The notes under the pieces are model-generated. The model was not told the DNA's origin and did no database searches. It was given only the letters and a program-made list of their open reading frames with translations. A DNA stretch of 64,000 nucleotides from Alligator mississippiensis (lineage: Eukaryota > Chordata > Crocodylia > Alligatoridae). Positions 12,116 to 56,258 of this stretch are shown here, piece after piece. The position numbers and the translations under genes are program-made. How positions within the stretch are numbered: the first letter of the stretch is position 1; each line of letters begins with the position of its first letter. The stretch lies in contig NC_081831.1 of NCBI RefSeq assembly GCF_030867095.1, positions 65,486,716 to 65,550,715 of the forward strand, given 5' to 3'.

Positions 12116-15100
12116 CAAAAAAAACCCCCAGCTTGAGTCCTAAACTTAACCAGATGGAAACGTGCCTACAAAGAATTGGATCCAATTCAGAAGAGACTGA
12201 CAGCCAATAGATGAGCCAATTTAGACCAACATATGCCAAAAATGGTCAGTCTCCACTGAGGCACATGCCAACTCTATCCAAACAACTTTAAGTATCTTTT
12301 TGGAAGACAGGATTTTACACACTTAAAAATTCATAACAAAGCTTGATTTTTTTTGAAAACATTCCACTTAGTTTCAGCATTTTCACAGAAGGTTTTCTTT
12401 TTTCTTCTTTAAAGAATGATAAATCCTCTCTTATGGACTCCTAACTATATAAATACTTTTCAACCCATCAAAAGCTTTAAAAAAATAAAATAAATCATAC
12501 TTTAGTGACAATCCCCTATTTATTTTAATGTCTAATACAAGAAAAACTGTGCACTTGTACAAATCAATTTAATGTCCTACTTAAAAAGAACTGTTTACTT
12601 CTGAAAGCCTTGAAAACAGAAAGAAGCACTAGTGAGATAATAGTTAGTATAGATTTAAGTATGCTTATGGGCTCACCAAAAACCAGAGGCCAATGTCAGA
12701 AATAAAGGTCACTCAAGAAGAATGATCTAGAGCAGAACAAATTATTTCTTTACATAATTAATACCTTATCAAGAGACCACATTTACTTCAGAGTCAAATA
12801 TTACTTCCCACACTTGCTAAGGTATATTAGCAGGCATTCTGTTCATTGTCTTAACCCTCTTTAATGATCACACTCCCTCTAATGAGTGCAGGACTTGCAT
12901 GTTTATTTTCCTCTTGTGGCATCTAATCTAAAGCAGGCTAGCTAAAAAATGAGATGCCAGTTCAGTCATTAGTCCATCCTGACAGCATAGGATTGTTCCA
13001 AGTGTATTTTCCAACAGTTTTTGTAGTCTAGGTTTCAACATGATCTGCACTGCAAGTAAAACCACGTTAAGGAACTCTGTTAACATCTCAGCTAATCCCT
13101 TAACTTTACAAACTTGGTTTTCAATTTAAAACATAATTTGGATTTAAGTTGCTTGATAAAGCTTGACTACATCTTGCGAGGTGGTTTCCAATCTGGTGGA
13201 AAAGCAAGCAAAGACTAAACAATTCTAGCAGATCATCTTCTTTGCAGCAACTTGAAAAACAATGGTAAAAGTTAATGTCCAAATTTGGTTTCTTTTCTAT
13301 GGTTTTCATATGTATAGAGTGAATTACAGCTGTTCCTCCCAAAAAGCGACCTTGGAAAGCTGCTTTTCTCTAGGGGTGTGTCTACCCAGTATAATATAGT
13401 ATCACATAGATGTTTTTGTGCTAGCTGTGGGCACTAACATGCAGTCTTTTGCTTGGAGGAAGGTTAGCATCATTACAATTACAAGCAAGTTTTCAGGCTT
13501 TGCTGCTTGAGTAGCTGAAATCCAGGCTCTGCTTAGCTTTTGCCGCAGTTGCTCTCACACGGCAGAGTTCAGCAATTTCAGGAGCACTTGTAATAATAGA
13601 GCTACCTGTTGTCCTGTTTGCCTTAAAAAGTGCAATGAGTAGTCTTCTCTTTCTAGTACAGTGGAACATGCCTGGTTGCTCTGGCATTGAACAGATGTTC
13701 CTCTTGGTTTGAGTCCCATTCAAAATTGCTCATTTGCTACACTGACACTGTATCCCCAGGATGTGCAATAGCTACATGATAGAATTGGTGTGAACTAGGC
13801 AACATTCGATGGTTTGCACACTTTGGTGATCATAAGCTCAATAATTCTTTTTGTGATGGCGTATCGTATTGAAGGAGCTCAAGATGGTTCTCATGAATAT
13901 TACCATGTTGGACTGTGTTGACTTACTGGCACCCCAGAACATGGAATTTGTTTTTTCTGTGTGTGCTAAATATTATTTACTGTGAGACCACTCACCTTGT
14001 TCGTGTAAAAGCCAGGTCAGGCAGTGGCATTCTGCAGACTCAAGGTCTTGCACAGTGAGATGACAGATGGGTCAGAGCCTCTGCTTGCCTGCGATGTTGG
14101 CACTGTATTTCCAGGATATGTGATGTTTATTAAAAAGGGCTTGACCCATATTGAAGAATTGTCACTGGAGCTTCTTTTTTCAATCATGAGGCTGTCCATT
14201 GGTGTACAACTGCCATACTGATTGCTTCAGTCACATTTAAGTACTTACTCACTGGGGAAGACTGTGTGGAAGTTGTTGTCTTCCACACAATTCTTCCCAC
14301 CAGGTTACACAGGTGAACCAATTTCCTCTCAATAGTCATCTCTTTTTTTCAATTCCAAGATAAATATCACGTTGAATAACTTTTTAGAATGTGTCTCAAG
14401 AAAAGCCTCAAATAGTTTTGTAGCTGTCGAGAAGGCAATGACTCATGTTTAATGTGCTGTTGGTGCTCTGGTAATCATTCTGGCTCTGTCAGTCATAAAT
14501 GGCCAAATACTCTGGGACCATGGCTGCTGCACATCCCTTGATGAGTGGCTGCTTCTTGACTATTAAAATCAACAGAGAAAAATGTACTTCACATATATTT
14601 TGTGCGCACATTCTCTGGCTTGGAGCCTCTGCCTAACATTCACAGATTGGTTACTATTACAGGATTGGTGTATGGCCACAGAGGAAAGTGATACAATCCA
14701 TTATTCTGCCCACAATGATCCTCATGATGATACAAGCTACCAGACTGCAAACTCAAGTTTAATCAAACCACTCAGTTGCAGGTCCAGTAAAATATTCCAA
14801 TTCCCTTAAGCAACATCTATTTATACCTAAAGCAACTGGCTGAAAAATTGACTCTGTAGGCCGTGGGGTAGTTCAAACGTCCCCACTCAAGCTTCACAAG
14901 TAACTCCACTGCCAGAGATCAGAGGATACCATCAGGCAGGTCTGTATGTCCTTTCAGACTTTGACATGAGACTACTAGTGGCAGCTACCTCTAGTGGTTA
15001 CAGGCTTCTGGGGTCTGGGTCAACATTTATTAGGCATTGATCTATTTGTAGAAGTGTCCAATCATTAGGTAGAAATGTCTGGTGATTTCTGCAGTTTTGA

Positions 15101-15758
15101 CCCATATATTTCTATGATGAAAGGCGCATTGGTCCTGTCTAGACTGTCACAGAACCACTCCAGGAGCGCTACAGGGAAGCAGGTTGTGCCTGCTCTGTGT
15201 ACGCTACCCCTAAATAGATGCAATGCAGCCAGCTTACTGTGGTTCAGGTTGGGCACCAAAAACACACACTCAAAAGAGTTATACTGCACTTGTTTCAAAG
15301 TGTAGTGCATATGGAAGGGGGGTTGTGAACTTCACTGTACCCTTCTCTAAGCACAGTCCTTTGATAGCATAGGCATGAACATTATCCTGATAGTCTCCTG
15401 AGCTGTCCACTCCTTGCATAATTATTTTATACATGCCTTTGTGCGCCTCTAGTTATGGGAACTGACATGCCTTAACCATGCTAACCCAATGGATCTGAGG
15501 TACACAGACTGAGCAACCTAAGTTACAATTGGCAATATATTCAGTAAGGCATTCCACCTCCACCTTCCTCCTGTTCTTCCTTTGCTTATACAGTAAAGCA
15601 CAGAGACCAAAAGTTCTACATACACATGTTCAATATGCATGATGGCAGGGTACAAAAGAAGTTTATCAGCATAAGCTAGGAATCAAGTGTATTATTCATA
15701 TGTGAAATATATATAGGCCATCCCACACAATAAAGGATAAAGCTTTATAAACACAATT
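12112..15758. other. No recognised gene
   Basis: This is 3.6 kb of moderately AT-rich non-coding sequence. Frames at 13493-13723, 14024-14221 and 15065-15310 were examined and match nothing I know. Old decayed repeats may be present but I cannot name them. Confidence 0.5.
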
Positions 15759-16206
15759 GTCACAACCCAAGGGTGTGATTTTTGTTTGTGCGCGCTTCAG
15801 CACTGCTGAATTATTTCCTGCCACTTGTAGCTTTCTTTGCAGGGTGCATTTCTTCGTTGCAGCTCAGAAATGCACGTTGCAAGGAGTTCCCGCCATTTGT
15901 ATTTAGATTCGTGCCCCACTATTGGCCAGTTCTAAATTATTCCTACGTGGCGGCTAGCGATTGGCTTGCTAGCCGTATAATAGGCTTGAGCGGTTTCCGC
16001 CCAAGTTGGAGGACTCCACGAACATCAGGAGGAGGAGACTTCACGTCTCGTGAAGATCTCTAAGCGCTGCGGAGCCTGTCGGACCCAGCGTGTATTTCAG
16101 GAAGGCTATAGGGGTCTGATCAGCCTCTAGCCTCTCCCCGTCGCCAAACGATCCCTCGACGTACCCTTCCCTGCGCGCACAAGTTCCACGGAGCCTAGCA
16201 AACTTC
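15759..16206 (+). promoter_or_regulatory. CpG-dense block: candidate solo LTR or orphan promoter
   Basis: About 30 CpGs fall in roughly 430 bp, while the flanks have almost none. On the + strand it has two ATTGG (inverted CCAAT) boxes near 15921 and 15959 and a TATAATA at about 15976, followed by GC-rich leader-like sequence. It could be a solo LTR starting TGTCACAACCC at 15759, or a genuine CpG-island promoter. No flanking duplication was found, and the right edge abuts a CR1. There is no gene evident downstream on either strand. Confidence 0.4.
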
Positions 16207-16672
16207 GTGTGGGTACAGCGAAGGGCAACTCGTATGGTCAAGGGCCTGCAGACCAAGCCCTACGAGGAGAGACTAGAGAAACTGGACCTTTTCAGCCTCC
16301 GCAAGAGAAGGTTGAGGGGCAACCTTGTGGCTGCCTATAAGTTCATCACGGGGGCACAGAAGGGAATTGGTGAGGATTTATTCACCAAGGCGCCCCCGGG
16401 GGTTACAAGAAACAATGGCCACAAGCTAGCAGAGAGCAGATTTAGATTGGACATTAGGAAGAACTTCTTCACAGTTCGAGTGGCCAAGGTCTGGAATGGG
16501 CTCCCAAGGGAGGTGGTGCTCTCCCCTACCCTGGGGGTCTTCAAGAGGAGGTTAGATATGCATCTAGCTGGGGTCATTTAGACCCAGCACTCTTTCCTGC
16601 TTATGCAGGGGGTCGGACTTGATGATCTATTGAGGTCCCTTCCGACCCTAACATCTATGAATCTATGAATCT
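16207..16672 (+). mobile_element. CR1 3' end, 5'-truncated
   Basis: Sense CR1 encoding the end of ORF2 (RRATRMVKGLQTKPYEERLE to RRLDMHLAG), then the 3' tail with ATCTATGAATCTATGAATC. It is very similar to the antisense copy at 9676-10838, so both belong to one young subfamily. Its start abuts the CpG-dense block. Confidence 0.93.
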
Positions 16673-19600
16673 TATGGACCTTGATCAGCAAGAACAGAAT
16701 TAAGCCAACACCAAGTGCTTTTAAAAATTGCATTCTAAAACTCATTCCTGACTCTTGTCCATCTCAAGACTCAACCAGCTGTAATTTGGGGCTAATATTT
16801 TACAGAAAGATCTCTCTGGCAAACTGCTTCCAATATTTTGGTTGTTTAGAATTGCTCAGGGGCTAGAATGGAGAAATGAATGCCAGAGAGATGGGTTAGC
16901 AAGCAAAGGCTAGTGAAGCGGTCAAAACAGCTTATTTAAATAAATGGAGGCATATTGTTCTAAAATTAATTGAACAGATACAACAGCCACAGACCCATTT
17001 GAGCAAGAGTGAGACTTGGCAAAAATGTGGTCTTCTACGCAAAATTAATTGTCATGGGGGTCACAGCTTTAGCAAAATGATTTTCTCTCACAATAAAAGA
17101 ATTGTGTGTGTGCACACATCAGTTGTAACCAAACAACAGTTGGCCATTCTGATGCTGCTTCTTCAGTAATATGATCCTATATGGAAAGACTGCTGAAAAT
17201 TAGGTGCCTGTATAGCCCTAACAATGCATAAAACTTAGCACACAAGCACTGAGAAAGCTTCAGTAATTAGCTGCCTCATATTTCAGGGTATCTGCCTGCC
17301 CAGAATGGAGAAGGCAGACAGCATGGCATAGCTCAATGAGCAGCATTTCATAACATACACCTCTCTTCACAAGTGCAGAGTCCGCAACATGAGAAGTAGA
17401 AACCTCAGACAGAGCTCCTATTGTCCAGTGTCCCTTCACAGCCAGGTCACCTTATAGTAAATTTTGAAAGAGAGCATTTTTCCAAAGAAGGCTAGGCAGA
17501 ATGAGCCCTGGGAAAGAAGCTGGCAACATTTTTTGCAAGTTTATAGCTAGGAAACTTTTCAGGGAGAATTATTACTGTCCAGGTAGAGAGAGGGAGAGAA
17601 AAACTAACAAAAACAAAAACAGGAGGCAGAGTAGAGGTAAGTAAATGCAGACAGAGCAACCGTCTTACCAAATGCAGTAGCCTCAAGGCAAGCCCACCAC
17701 TGATTGTGTCACAGATAGAACTATATACAAGCATGGGAGCTTGCACTCTGTTTAAAACCTGTAAAATTCAGTTAAAAAGTGCAAGAAAAGTTTTACAATC
17801 TTTTGAGCTATGAACTTTCAAATCAATATTGGTAAGTTTGCAGTTATAGATCAACTTAAGCAAAGCTTGCTGTTGATTTTGAAATAGAAATGAGCTTTTG
17901 ACCTGCTCTCCTTTAATAAATAGCAGGTGAAGAGGGATTACCTGTATGCATCTTAGCTTTGCATTTTTATATGACAATATTGCATCCAAACAATTTATGA
18001 AATATTAGGCATTGTCATAATTTCTTAACACAGTTTGTCAACAGAATTTAGACACTACATTAAAAGGACTTGAATTCTGAAATAGATTCAAATGTTGAGT
18101 TTGTTCCATCAGGATGCTAGATTTTGAAGAGCACCCCCCTCAAGTGCCACTTTCATAAACAGAAAAGGCCCTGGAGATTCCTGTTTGTGCTTAGATTCTG
18201 CACTTGCAGACAAAAGACCAACACAAATATGCACCTTTTTGCCATTCTCCCATTTTTCTGCACATGGTCCTGCCCACAGCCTTTTCGATATCAACTCTTC
18301 TATTACAATCAGTGTATTGGTGCTGATACTCCTGAAAAAATGGGGAGCTTCTCTTAGATTTATGAAGTAGCACATACATATACTGCAGTATGAAAAATTC
18401 CCTTTTAAATATCTTAAGTAAGATGTTACAGTCCTGTACCTGGGCTTTCAACTCTTGCCAACAATTAAAATCATGACACAGGTCTAGATACGTGAAGGTT
18501 AGGTTTGCACCACGTAAAGCAGAACGTAACTAAGGTCTGAAAAATGCCTTTGTCTCAATCCCCCACAACCAACCAACCAACCCCAAAAAACCCACCCTAA
18601 AAACGAATCTTAGCAATCTTGAACTACATAGCATTTTCCAGTGTCCATGAGGCATGGCATTACCTACCAGTTTTCCACTCATTACAAAATCTGACTTCAG
18701 ATAATATAAAAAACATCCTCCTGATTTTTCCTTTGACTATGCAGCTGCTATGAAAAGCCAATACCTTCTTCAAATTGACTGAAGGCAATCTACACATTCC
18801 CATACTAATGCATGAAAAATAGGCAAACATACATTGTCACTGTTGTTATAAGCTACTTATTTGACTTTTTAATAAAACGAGCTATGCATTGAACTGCAAT
18901 AGGGTCTTAAACACAATTACCATCAAGACTGATCTTCATATTCCATTTTCCTTAACTATCTGAAAATGAAAGCCTGTCTTTTCACCATGTACTTTTCAAA
19001 ATGTTTATTAATGCTACCACAAGGCCAGTAAAATCTTCACATTACACTCCCAGAACACTTGACAATACATTTCAAGGCTGCAACACAAGCTGATGTACAG
19101 AGTGTACAACCTTGTTTTTTCCATAATGGAAGTAAAACTCCCCTCCAGCATGCCCAGGATATTAGAGCTAACAGCTTTACAGGGCACATGTTCGATTGGG
19201 ATGACATAAGTAGCTTACTTGACAAACTTAGAGCAACAAAGTACTGAAAACTAGAAATGGATGTGAGAGGAGCTGCAATCCTACTGTTTTTCTGCTTTAA
19301 GCCAAAACAAAACAAAAAAGTTGTTCCTCCATGCCCCTCTCCCTTTTCTTTTATCACATTATAAAGGTGCTATGCAGTTTGGTACAACTGAGTGACTCTG
19401 GTTCGGAGACCCAGCACTGGCTGTATCACAGTTAAAACTAAGATCTAGTTCTTTGCAAGAAGCTTGTACACAATCTCTGGAAATGAGATTTCTGTAACCG
19501 CTCAAACAAGTCCTACTAGTCTCCAACTTTCGCATGTATTAGGTCACGCAAACATCCATTCATGACCTGCACAGGCCTCATCTTGAAGACCATTTGGAAA

Positions 19601-19997
19601 ATGCCGGTGAAGCTCTGACTAGCACAGAAGGCAGCCCCCTCCTTGCTGGGTGGCCTGGACAGCAATATGCAGGCTTTCTATTTGTTTTCAGTTGCAAATA
19701 AAACATTGACCAATACAGGGTCTTGTCTTCCATACAGGGCCTTGCAGTAGAAGAGTCTTCCACTCTCTCTGCTGGGCTCTGTTGGACCATACAAGCTATC
19801 AGCGCTTACAATAACCAATCACCTGTTGTTTAAATGGACAAACTTATCTGGAAGATCCTCATCTCTAGAATTAAGGCAGACCCTGTTGTCTTTTTGAGCA
19901 AAAGACTTGTATCTTTTTGCAGATTATTGCCAGACTGTCTAATATATGAATTAGTGGTTATCCCTCCACTGTTGAAATTGGTCAACACATTACATTA
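16673..19997. other. No recognised gene
   Basis: 3.3 kb of AT-rich non-coding sequence. Short frames on both strands (for example 18109-18375 and 19037-19357) overlap each other and resemble nothing known. Confidence 0.5.
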
Positions 19998-20424
19998 TTC
20001 ATAGATAGTAGGGTCAGAAGGGACCTCAACAGATTATTGAGTCTGACCCCCTGCCTAGGCAGAAAAAAGTGCTGGGGTCAGATGACCCCAGACAGGTGCT
20101 TATCTAGCCTTCTCTCAAAGACCCCCAAGGTAGGGGAGAGCACCACCTCCCTTGGAAGCCCATTCCAAATTCTGCCCACCCTTACCATGAAGAAGTTTTT
20201 CCTAATATCTAGCCTAAATCTTCTCTCTGTCAGTTTGTGACCATTGTTCCTTGCTCAAATCTCTCAACTGCGGTCTAACCAACACTGCACAGAGGGGAAG
20301 TGTCACCTCCTTGGTTCTGTTTGTCGTACATCTGCTGATGATACATGATAAAGTGCTGTTAGCTTCACTGATGATTTTGTCACACTGAAGACTCATGTGC
20401 ATCTTGGAGTCCACCATGGACTGG
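19998..20424 (-). mobile_element. CR1 3'-end fragment, diverged, internally deleted
   Basis: The antisense CR1 tail ATTCATAGATAGTAGGGTCA is followed by the ORF2 C-terminal region. Near 20255 the sequence jumps to a more 5' CR1 segment, so an internal piece is missing. It ends near the GGAGTCCACCATGG segment. It is more diverged than the 9676 and 16207 copies. Confidence 0.88.
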
Positions 20425-22234
20425 TTGCCCTGCTACATCATTTTTCCTGCTGGACTCCCACAGACGTGGTTCTTCATAATTTTTTCAAAGACCATTCCAA
20501 AGATGGAGGTGACAGTACATTACATTACATTAAGCTGTTTCTTCTTTAACATCATTCAGGGCTGAGGCGTATGTGCATCTTAAAAAAAAAAACCTGCAAC
20601 TTTTTTTTTTAATCTTACATGAACACAATGACAAGAAGTGATGAATTACTGCCAGTGATCAGAGCATCAGTATTATAAGCTTCTCAGTGCTATAATATTT
20701 TGCCATCATATTTTGGTGGCAGTGGTAGGCCTTCACATATTTGTCCTGCTGAATCTGCTCAGGTTGACTGTACTTCATAGCTTTTGTAAGGAAAATTCCC
20801 ACTCCTCTGCAAAACACTGGACCTTTCTAACAGCGAGCAACAAAGATACAGACCCACTGGCTGTCAGACTCCTAGGGAAATCTGTGTGCACAGCCTCAAT
20901 CATAACCTCCAGTAGAATGGGTAAGAAAAAACAGAAGTACTTGAACTTTCAGAATCTCCACTGGACCAAAATGCTACCTGATGAATTGAATGTGAAGGAC
21001 ACTGGGTTTTTTTCACTGGGGAATAGGAGCCAATCAACAAAGCACCAAGCTGTCACTCGTGAGACCATTGTTCAAATACAGATGGGATTCTAAATGAGAA
21101 GAGTGTGGTAACCTCAAAACAATCCTTAATTTATGTAAAAATCCAGCAGTTTATGATCTTTAATTACTGTTTTCCTTGCTGCACACATGCAACTCAAATT
21201 ACAATTAATGAAAGTTACGTGCACATGTGTAGAGAGAAAAAAATATCATCCTATTTGAACTCATTCCCTAAAAACATTCAATGGCGGCATTTTGTCAGTC
21301 AGCATCTATAGAACAGTCCTGCATAATATCATTAAGAGTGAAAGATGTGGAAAATGAAGCTCTAGAAACAACAGCTGGAGGTTCCTATCAGACTCAAATA
21401 GGAAACAATCTGTTCCAGGATCTCTCTTTCACTCCAGTAATACAGCACTCCCTACAATACAATGGTTAAACACCCTAGCTATATAATGATGTGATAACAT
21501 GAGCTACAGCTACTGCAGTTTAAATGAGCCCCATATATTGCATCATTAAACTATCACAAGTTGGGTTGCACTAAATGTCCTTCACACTTCTGGTTTCAAA
21601 AGGAAATACTAAAATTACAGAGACTGAAATTTAGTTTCAGGAATGAGTCGAGTTATTCCGCTACATGGCTCCTGTAAACTGTACAAGCGAGTGCTGGGGA
21701 TGAGATGGGGTGGGGAAGGCTATTGTATCAGTATGTAAGAAATAACTACAAGCAATATTTTAAACTAAAGACATTTAAGCTTTACTAAGAACATGAAAAT
21801 GCTTTAATACCATGTAGATAATCTGAATGCTCTTCAAAACGTGCTTTTGGAGCTAAACAAATATTTATCACCTTTCTAATAATAACCAAAAGTGTGTTTG
21901 GGGGCAGGAGGGGTGGGGAACTAGAATTTGAGCATATAATATGAATTTATCTTCCTCTGATTGATCATCTGAAGTTTGATTGCCTAATGCTAACCCAAAG
22001 CACTATAATTTGTTATCAACTTCACTGACACTAGTAAGCACTGCAAACAATTACTTTTGCTACAAAACAATTCAATGCTTTCTCGTTTGGGTGGATACAG
22101 AGCGATATTCCCATAGCTGCTATTAAAATCATCACTATTCTTATTCTGTGCATGTGACTGACAAAATATCTGTTTCCCCTGGGAACTGCTGTAAAACTGG
22201 AAGAGTCATTTCAACAGGACACCCATTTCTATTC
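20425..22234. other. No recognised gene
   Basis: Non-coding sequence. The 126-codon frame at 20713-21093 on the + strand has no recognisable domain and no coding support. Confidence 0.5.
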
Positions 22235-25200
22235 ACAAAGAGATAAATCCTTTATTTAGTAATAATTATCTATACACAGCTTAACAACGGAGTCATGGTA
22301 AGAAGTCTCTCCAGCTGAATGTTTACACAACATGATTTTAACTGGCATTTTTTTGGACACTTGTTGCCTTTACTGTACAATTTACATTCCCATCCTGAAA
22401 AGAAACCTTGACATCATTTAAAATCTAGATTTCATGAATTGCATACATCATAAGTGTTGAGCCATAACTGTGCAGCCAGGGGCAACACTATAAGGGCATC
22501 TGCAATAGCGAATTCTACGTTCACATTTGCAAAAACCCCAGCGTTGTGAACTCATATTAGAATAGTAGCTCAAGCCATTTTCTTTACTTATCCTGATACG
22601 CTTTTTTCACAAGTTTTTTTCCCCCCTTGGAATTAAGAATACATACCTACATTTGAAATGTTTAAAGCTGTTAAGGACAATATTCAGTGAAGCAGCAGCT
22701 GTTTTAAACTACAGACCTATCTCAAATAAATATACATGTACAGAAATAATGAGAGGTTGAAGTTCTTCCAGGAACAAGAAAGTGTAAATAAAGATTTAAT
22801 CCAGGCTTCACTACAACATAATAAATTGTGGTGAACTGGTTTAATTTGGACCAGAAGCATGTCACTGGTCAAAGAGACTTCGAAGCATTATGGAAAAATT
22901 ACAGTTCAGAAACAGTGATGTAATAGCTTCTGGATTTTAGCAGAACTTCCCCTCTGCAGTCTCAGAAGTTGGTGTGTCTCTATTTTTATTCAAGTCCTCC
23001 AAAGCTATGATTCTCTAGATTAGCATGAACATTAAAATGTTTGCACAGACTGGTCTAAGCAGAAGCTGTGGCACATGAACACAAACCAAATCTTAACATA
23101 GTCAGAGCCAAAATTTTACCTTCTAAGCAAACAAGAGGTTCACTAGGTGAAGAGCTACTACTAGTCTGAGGATGCCTGCTGATAGGGCAAGATGTCCTAC
23201 CTGTTATTTTGGTCTCGCACCTGTTTGTTACCATAATGCAAAATAGGGGCAGCTGCAAACCTAATTCTATCTGTAACCCTTCATTTCCAACAGCTGGAAG
23301 AGGTGCTTCCTCTTCAACTACAGGAAGAGGCACATGACACGGAAAAATTATCATCTTATTACTAATCACAGAAACTTCCTTCCATCTTCTATGTTCTGCT
23401 GCCCTCTTCTAAAGTTACAGTAGTGATGTGTAAAGTGAGCCAAGGAATCAGACAAAAAAGCAGGATGAACATTCAAATACAAATACAAATAATACTGCAA
23501 TGTTTATCTGGAGTCTGCAGCATGGAAAAGTGTGACACCTCAAAAGTGGAGAAACACTGCCTGAAAGGTCATTTCAGTTCCACAGCCAAATGTTGTTTCC
23601 TACACATATTTTTTGAGCAGTTATTTACATTATGGAGAGACCTTTAATTAACCCTCACTCTGCCCTCACCCCATTAGTTTTAATCAATGATGACGCACAC
23701 AAGCATTTATTATTGAGATAAAATCTTTAGAAGGTGCCAACCAGCACACTTCTGCACTCCAAACCCTTGAAAAAAATTAGCTGTGTTCATGTTACTTATG
23801 GCTGAAAAAAGATCTTCCCTCTCCTGCAACAGTAATGACATTCACTGTACAGTATATGCAAAAACCAAAAAAACCCTTATAGTAATTAACTGCATAAACT
23901 TTACTTCTGTATTTACTCAGCTGCAAAAGCATATTTCCTATATCATAATATTCCAGCATCGAAATCAGTATTGCTTTCAAATCACCTATAACACGAGAGT
24001 AGGTGTTAGATCTGTCATTCAGCAACAACTACAGTTGATAAGTCAAGGCAATAGGTGGGCAACTCTCCATTGAGAAAAACATATCTCGATATTTTGTGTT
24101 GTTCATGTAGCACTAATTTCTAAAACTTGTAATGCTCAAGTAACGTGTCAAAGGAAACCATGTTTAAGACTGAAATGCTACTAAACACAACTTTCGTATA
24201 CTACTTGGCATATACAGCAGTAGATATAAAGAAATTAATTCAACTGCATTTTCCTTTCAATACTAAAGGAAAAAAATAAATTTGATTTAGGAAAACGGGG
24301 AGAAAAGTCTCCAAAGGGGCTTTTATCAGCATTTTGCTAATTGTTTTTGGCAGTTAAAGATGATACTATTTTTGTGGTCGCTGTGCTGTTGTGACAAATT
24401 TAAAAGATGTATTCAATTAGGGAAAATAAAAGGAAGACCCTAAACAGAAATAATTCTGAACTGTCACCAGACATTAGCAAGACTTTATTTTGCCTTAACA
24501 GAACAAAATATGAATGCCATAAAAAATCCTTGCACTTTGATGTACTCTTTACAATCATTCTTAACTGGGGGGTTACTGGCATGGATTACTTTATCCTTCC
24601 ACAATTACAGAGAACAATAGACTGGCAAAAATGAAAGAAATTTTAAACTCAACTTCTAATTTAAATTGGCACATTTTCATCAATAGCTGATGATAAATTC
24701 AGCTAAATTAAAAAGATACTACACCCCTGCCTGCCCCCCAACAAATTCAATTTGTAGTCCAATCTTCAGAGATATTCACTGATTGGAGTGCTTCACTTTC
24801 CAAAATGTCAGTCCTATAGCATCCTGCATCTGATTTTTCAGAGGACCTTAGGCTCCCAGTTGCTTCAAAGGGCAGGTGGGACCTGAGCATCCAAAATTAG
24901 TGAAAGCCAAAGTTTTCAGGAGTTTTCCCCAAGACAGGACCTATAACCAGAGGCCAATGAAATCCTACAAGTTGCATGGGGATCTGAAATTTTTCAGCAC
25001 CTCACAGGTGTGGACCTTGGGTTTAGAAGCCCACTGGAGCAATTGGCAGAACAACACTTAGGTCCATTTCTCAGACACTCATGCAAATGATTAAATGCAT
25101 CATTCCTTTACACGCTGGTTTCACTTATCCATGCCTGAAATGAAGTAGATGACTGCATTCTGTTTAGGTATTCTAGCAGATGCCAAGGACACAGACTCTT

Positions 25201-26041
25201 GAAGTATACATTTGGCAGGTAAGTAGTGGAGAAGCTTTACAATTCTAATATTTTGCTTTACAACATTTATTGGTAAATGAAATCAACATTATAGTTTCTT
25301 AATTTAGAATTGCATCCAGTTTTTAAAAATACATTTAGCTTACCTTTAAAAGGAATGCTTTGATGTTTTCTAGAGAGGCAAGTACAAAAGTTATTTTGAA
25401 GGAGTAAGCGGAGCGGTTCCAGTCTTGACTCTGCAATCAGAGGTTGTTGTTTTTTGGGGTTTTTTTGGCTTTGTTGATTTTTAAAAAAGAAGCAAATTAT
25501 TCCAAACCAGACAGACATTTAAGAACTTAAATTACACCTTATTCATTAGCAAATATATTCAAGTTAACTGAATTACATTAAAAATATAAAACATTGTTAC
25601 CAACCATCAATGTTGAAAAATAATATAGGCTAAGAACAAGCCTGTGTACCACTTAATAATACATCGTGGGAGGGAGTCCAATAATAATACATCTTGGGGA
25701 ATCCAATCTTTGCCATGTGAAACAGTAGAAGTCATCTGACAAGTGGTTGCCAGTGAAATGTACAAATGTCTGAAACTGCCATAAAAATATACATTGTTAA
25801 TTAGCAATAAGTTGAGATTTCAAAAAAGTTCGGCTCTTGCAGATCTTAATAAATATTAGAGATTCTCAAAAATGTGGAAATAAAAATCCTTTGGTTAACA
25901 TTATGCTTCACTGAGAAACTGTAAAAATAAAACAAAACCAGGAACTGTATGAATGATTTGATTTTTAAAACAAGAGCTGTGCTTCAGTGCAATATTAAGT
26001 TGCCATTTAACCTGTTGTAGAAAATTATTCCTGCACCACAT
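22235..26041 (-). other. Candidate ABCB7 3' UTR and downstream flank
   Basis: This is AT-rich sequence directly after the stop codon, with no transposon that I recognise and no convincing coding frame. Minus-strand AATAAA hexamers (TTTATT on +) occur at 25266-25271, 24484-24489, 23706-23711, 22985-22990 and 22251-22256. The last is followed in transcript direction by a GU-rich stretch near 22215-22235. Which of these is used cannot be told from sequence alone, so the left boundary is a guess. Confidence 0.35.

Positions 26042-56258
<30,217 letters not shown>

Noticed and set aside
11961..12239. Frame with long Thr-His or Cys-Val repeats
   Set aside because: Translation of the (GT)n microsatellite.
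20713..21093. 126-codon plus-strand frame as a small gene
   Set aside because: No domain, no splice or promoter context, and the composition resembles flanking AT-rich non-coding DNA.
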